A stretch of 64,000 nt of DNA from Sclerotiophoma versabilis (Eukaryota; Ascomycota; Dothideomycetes; Pleosporales; Didymellaceae), in NCBI GenBank assembly GCA_012274445.1, contig JAAROD010000004.1, positions 186,001 to 250,000 of the forward strand, given 5' to 3'. Positions 62,704 to 64,000 of this stretch are shown one piece after another. Position 1 is the first letter of the stretch, and each line of letters begins with the position of its first letter. A program made the translations under genes and the position numbers. Under the pieces are notes generated by a model. That model ran no database searches and had not been told where the DNA came from. It saw only the letters and a program-made list of their open reading frames with translations.

Positions 62704-63381
62704 ATGCCCTCCCCCTCGCCTCGCGCTGACGAGCGCGCCCCATCACCTCCTCGCGCCCGCTCCCGCTCCCGCTCCCCAAGGCGCAGCCGCAGTCCCGCGC
62801 CGCGCAAACCGAAGAGCTACTCTGGCCTGAAGTGGAAGAACGACAAGAGAGATTCGACGGATCGTGACTCTAGACGCCGCGACGACAGGGACGACAGGGA
62901 GAGAGGGGACCGTTCCGACCGGCGAGACCGAGACCGGCGCGACGACCGCTCGAGCAGAGACGACAGAAGAGGCGACCGATACAGTGGGCGTGACGACCGC
63001 CGTGACGACCGCCGCGACGACCGACGAAGAGACGACCGCCGGCGAAGATCCACCAGCAGAGACCGCCGCGACCGCGACCGCCCGCGCACCGACAAGCCCC
63101 CCAAAGACAAGAAGCCCGCTGCTGCCACCGCATCCACCGGCGAAGCCATGATCATCGTCACCGTCAATGACCGCCTCGGCACAAAGACCCAGGTCCCCTG
63201 CCTCCCCTCGGATCCCGTCAAGGTCCTGAAGGCCATGGTAGCCGCCAAGATCGGACGCCCTGTGCACGAGATCATGCTCAAGAGGCAGGGCGAACGGCCC
63301 TTCCATGACAGTCTGAGTCTGGCCGATTATGCGATTAGCAATGGTGTGCAGATTGATTTGGAGTTGAACACGGGTGATTAG
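62704..63381 (+). CDS. Hub1-type ubiquitin-like protein with N-terminal RS/RD domain
   Basis: Single exon, 225 residues from the ATG at 62704 (MPSPSPRADERAPSPPRARS). Residues about 1-145 are an RS- then RD-rich low-complexity domain (RSRSRSPRRSRSP, RDDRRDDRRDD) as in SR splicing factors, holding a KSYSGLKWKNDKRD block. Residues about 150-225 match Hub1/UBL5: MIIVTVNDRLGTKTQVPCLP then SDPVKVLKAMVAAKIG, LKRQGERPFHDSLSLADYAI and GVQIDLELNTGD. Hub1 binds HIND motifs in Snu66 or Prp38 non-covalently and alters 5' splice-site choice. The usual Tyr-Tyr near the C-terminus is replaced by NTGD. Typical Hub1 is 73 residues, so the N-terminal extension is large. There is no intron to suggest a mis-joined model. 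Confidence 0.85.
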   Translation: MPSPSPRADERAPSPPRARSRSRSPRRSRSPAPRKPKSYSGLKWKNDKRDSTDRDSRRRDDRDDRERGDRSDRRDRDRRDDRSSRDDRRGDRYSGRDDRRDDRRDDRRRDDRRRRSTSRDRRDRDRPRTDKPPKDKKPAAATASTGEAMIIVTVNDRLGTKTQVPCLPSDPVKVLKAMVAAKIGRPVHEIMLKRQGERPFHDSLSLADYAISNGVQIDLELNTGD

Positions 63382-63858
63382 TTGGTGTCGAGATGGAATT
63401 AACACGTTCAGGACTAGATACCCATGTAGCTGCATATACATTATGGTTTAATGCATCGGATGATTGGAGACGAGCAAGCTCAAAAGACTGCACCTAATGC
63501 AATGCCTTCGCCAATCCATCCTCCAGCATCTCTTTGTCCATAGCTCCTTTGATGTACGCTTCGCCCACAAACACATCTCTCACTACTGTCATTTTTTATC
63601 CTCTGCAGAATGTAATTTTAGTTCATACTATAGTACGAACGATGTAAGTCAAGGTTGAGAGAGGAATAAATCGTGACTCAGTTGTCATTCTCTGCCATGG
63701 TGATCCAAGATTCAAGAGAAAAAAAAGTAACGCCGCCATCATGCCCTTGCCACAGCAATAATAACTCCATGAGCACAACCAACCCACTTGTTTTCAAAGT
63801 ACAACAGAGCACATGTACAGCCGATGCGCTCAGCCGTACATTGCTCCAACACGCTACC
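63382..63858. other. Convergent intergenic region
   Basis: 3' flanks of the Hub1-like gene and of the gene entering from the right. No other feature seen. Confidence 0.5.
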
Positions 63859-64000
63859 TTAGTAGCGGTAGCGCGTAGAATAGTCCTTTGGGCTGACCAC
63901 CAAACCTCTCCCCTTCTTCGCCCCTCTATACACCGTCTCAATAATATCAATCAACTCCTGCTTATCCTCGAGCACCCAGTTTAGCTTGTTGTTGTTACCC
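63859..64000 (-). CDS. C-terminal end of an unidentified protein (5' part outside window)
   Basis: Minus-strand frame from the window edge reads LNWVLEDKQELIDIIETVYR, then GAKKGRGLVVSPKDYSTRYR, then a final Tyr and a TAA stop at 63861-63859. It looks like a real conserved C-terminus (helix followed by a basic tail), but 47 residues are too few for me to assign a family. Confidence 0.55.
   Translation of the reverse strand, partial: GNNNKLNWVLEDKQELIDIIETVYRGAKKGRGLVVSPKDYSTRYRY

Overview
The window is nuclear DNA of a filamentous ascomycete (Pezizomycotina). The signs are short introns of about 40-90 bp with GT...CTAAC or CTGAC...AG signals, compact genes on both strands, fungal-only families (GH72 glucanosyltransferase, fungal transcription-factor domains, Crp1-like E-set protein, F-box/Cys-rich proteins) and AT-rich islands of the kind left by repeat-induced point mutation (RIP). 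A Dothideomycete is my guess only. No tRNA, rRNA or CRISPR array was recognised.

Layout. 0-4 kb: the 3' part of an EAF-type elongation factor gene and a GPI-anchored GH72 cell-wall enzyme. 4.8-6.1 kb: a decayed tannase/feruloyl-esterase pseudogene. 7.7-18 kb: a predicted pseudokinase, a secreted GH2 glycosidase, a GNAT acetyltransferase, a Ser/Pro-rich protein with a PP1-docking motif, and a mannosyl-3-phosphoglycerate synthase. 19.3-22.6 kb: an F-box protein and an FAD monooxygenase. 22.6-26.5 kb: a gene-poor block with two AT-rich islands, a three-copy short repeat and a repeat pair differing mainly by G-to-A/C-to-T changes. 26.8-36.3 kb: RNA polymerase III largest subunit, divergent from an FHA protein, then a transcription-factor-like protein with no zinc cluster. 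36.7-38.3 kb: remains of a Zn2Cys6 regulator. 38.4-45.1 kb: PKA regulatory subunit, divergent from a repeat-rich Crp1-like protein. 45.7-54.2 kb: two orphan proteins, V-ATPase subunit d and a nuclear-looking coiled-coil protein. 55.4-64 kb: a VIT/vWA protein carrying RNA-polymerase-II-CTD-like heptads, Pus3 pseudouridine synthase, PIG-H/Gpi15, a Hub1 ubiquitin-like protein fused to an RS/RD domain, and the tail of one more gene.

Functionally this is an ordinary mixture rather than a cluster: transcription (EAF, RPC1), RNA modification and splicing (Pus3, Hub1), cell wall and GPI anchoring (GH72, PIG-H), cAMP signalling (PKA-R), vacuolar acidification (V-ATPase d) and secreted carbohydrate enzymes. 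The most unusual items are the YSPTSP heptad array in the VIT/vWA protein (whose reading frame also shows one apparent frameshift), the RS-Hub1 fusion, the LEA-like 23-residue tandem array inside the Crp1-like protein, and the mannosylglycerate-pathway enzyme. Exon boundaries come from splice signals and frame continuity read by eye.
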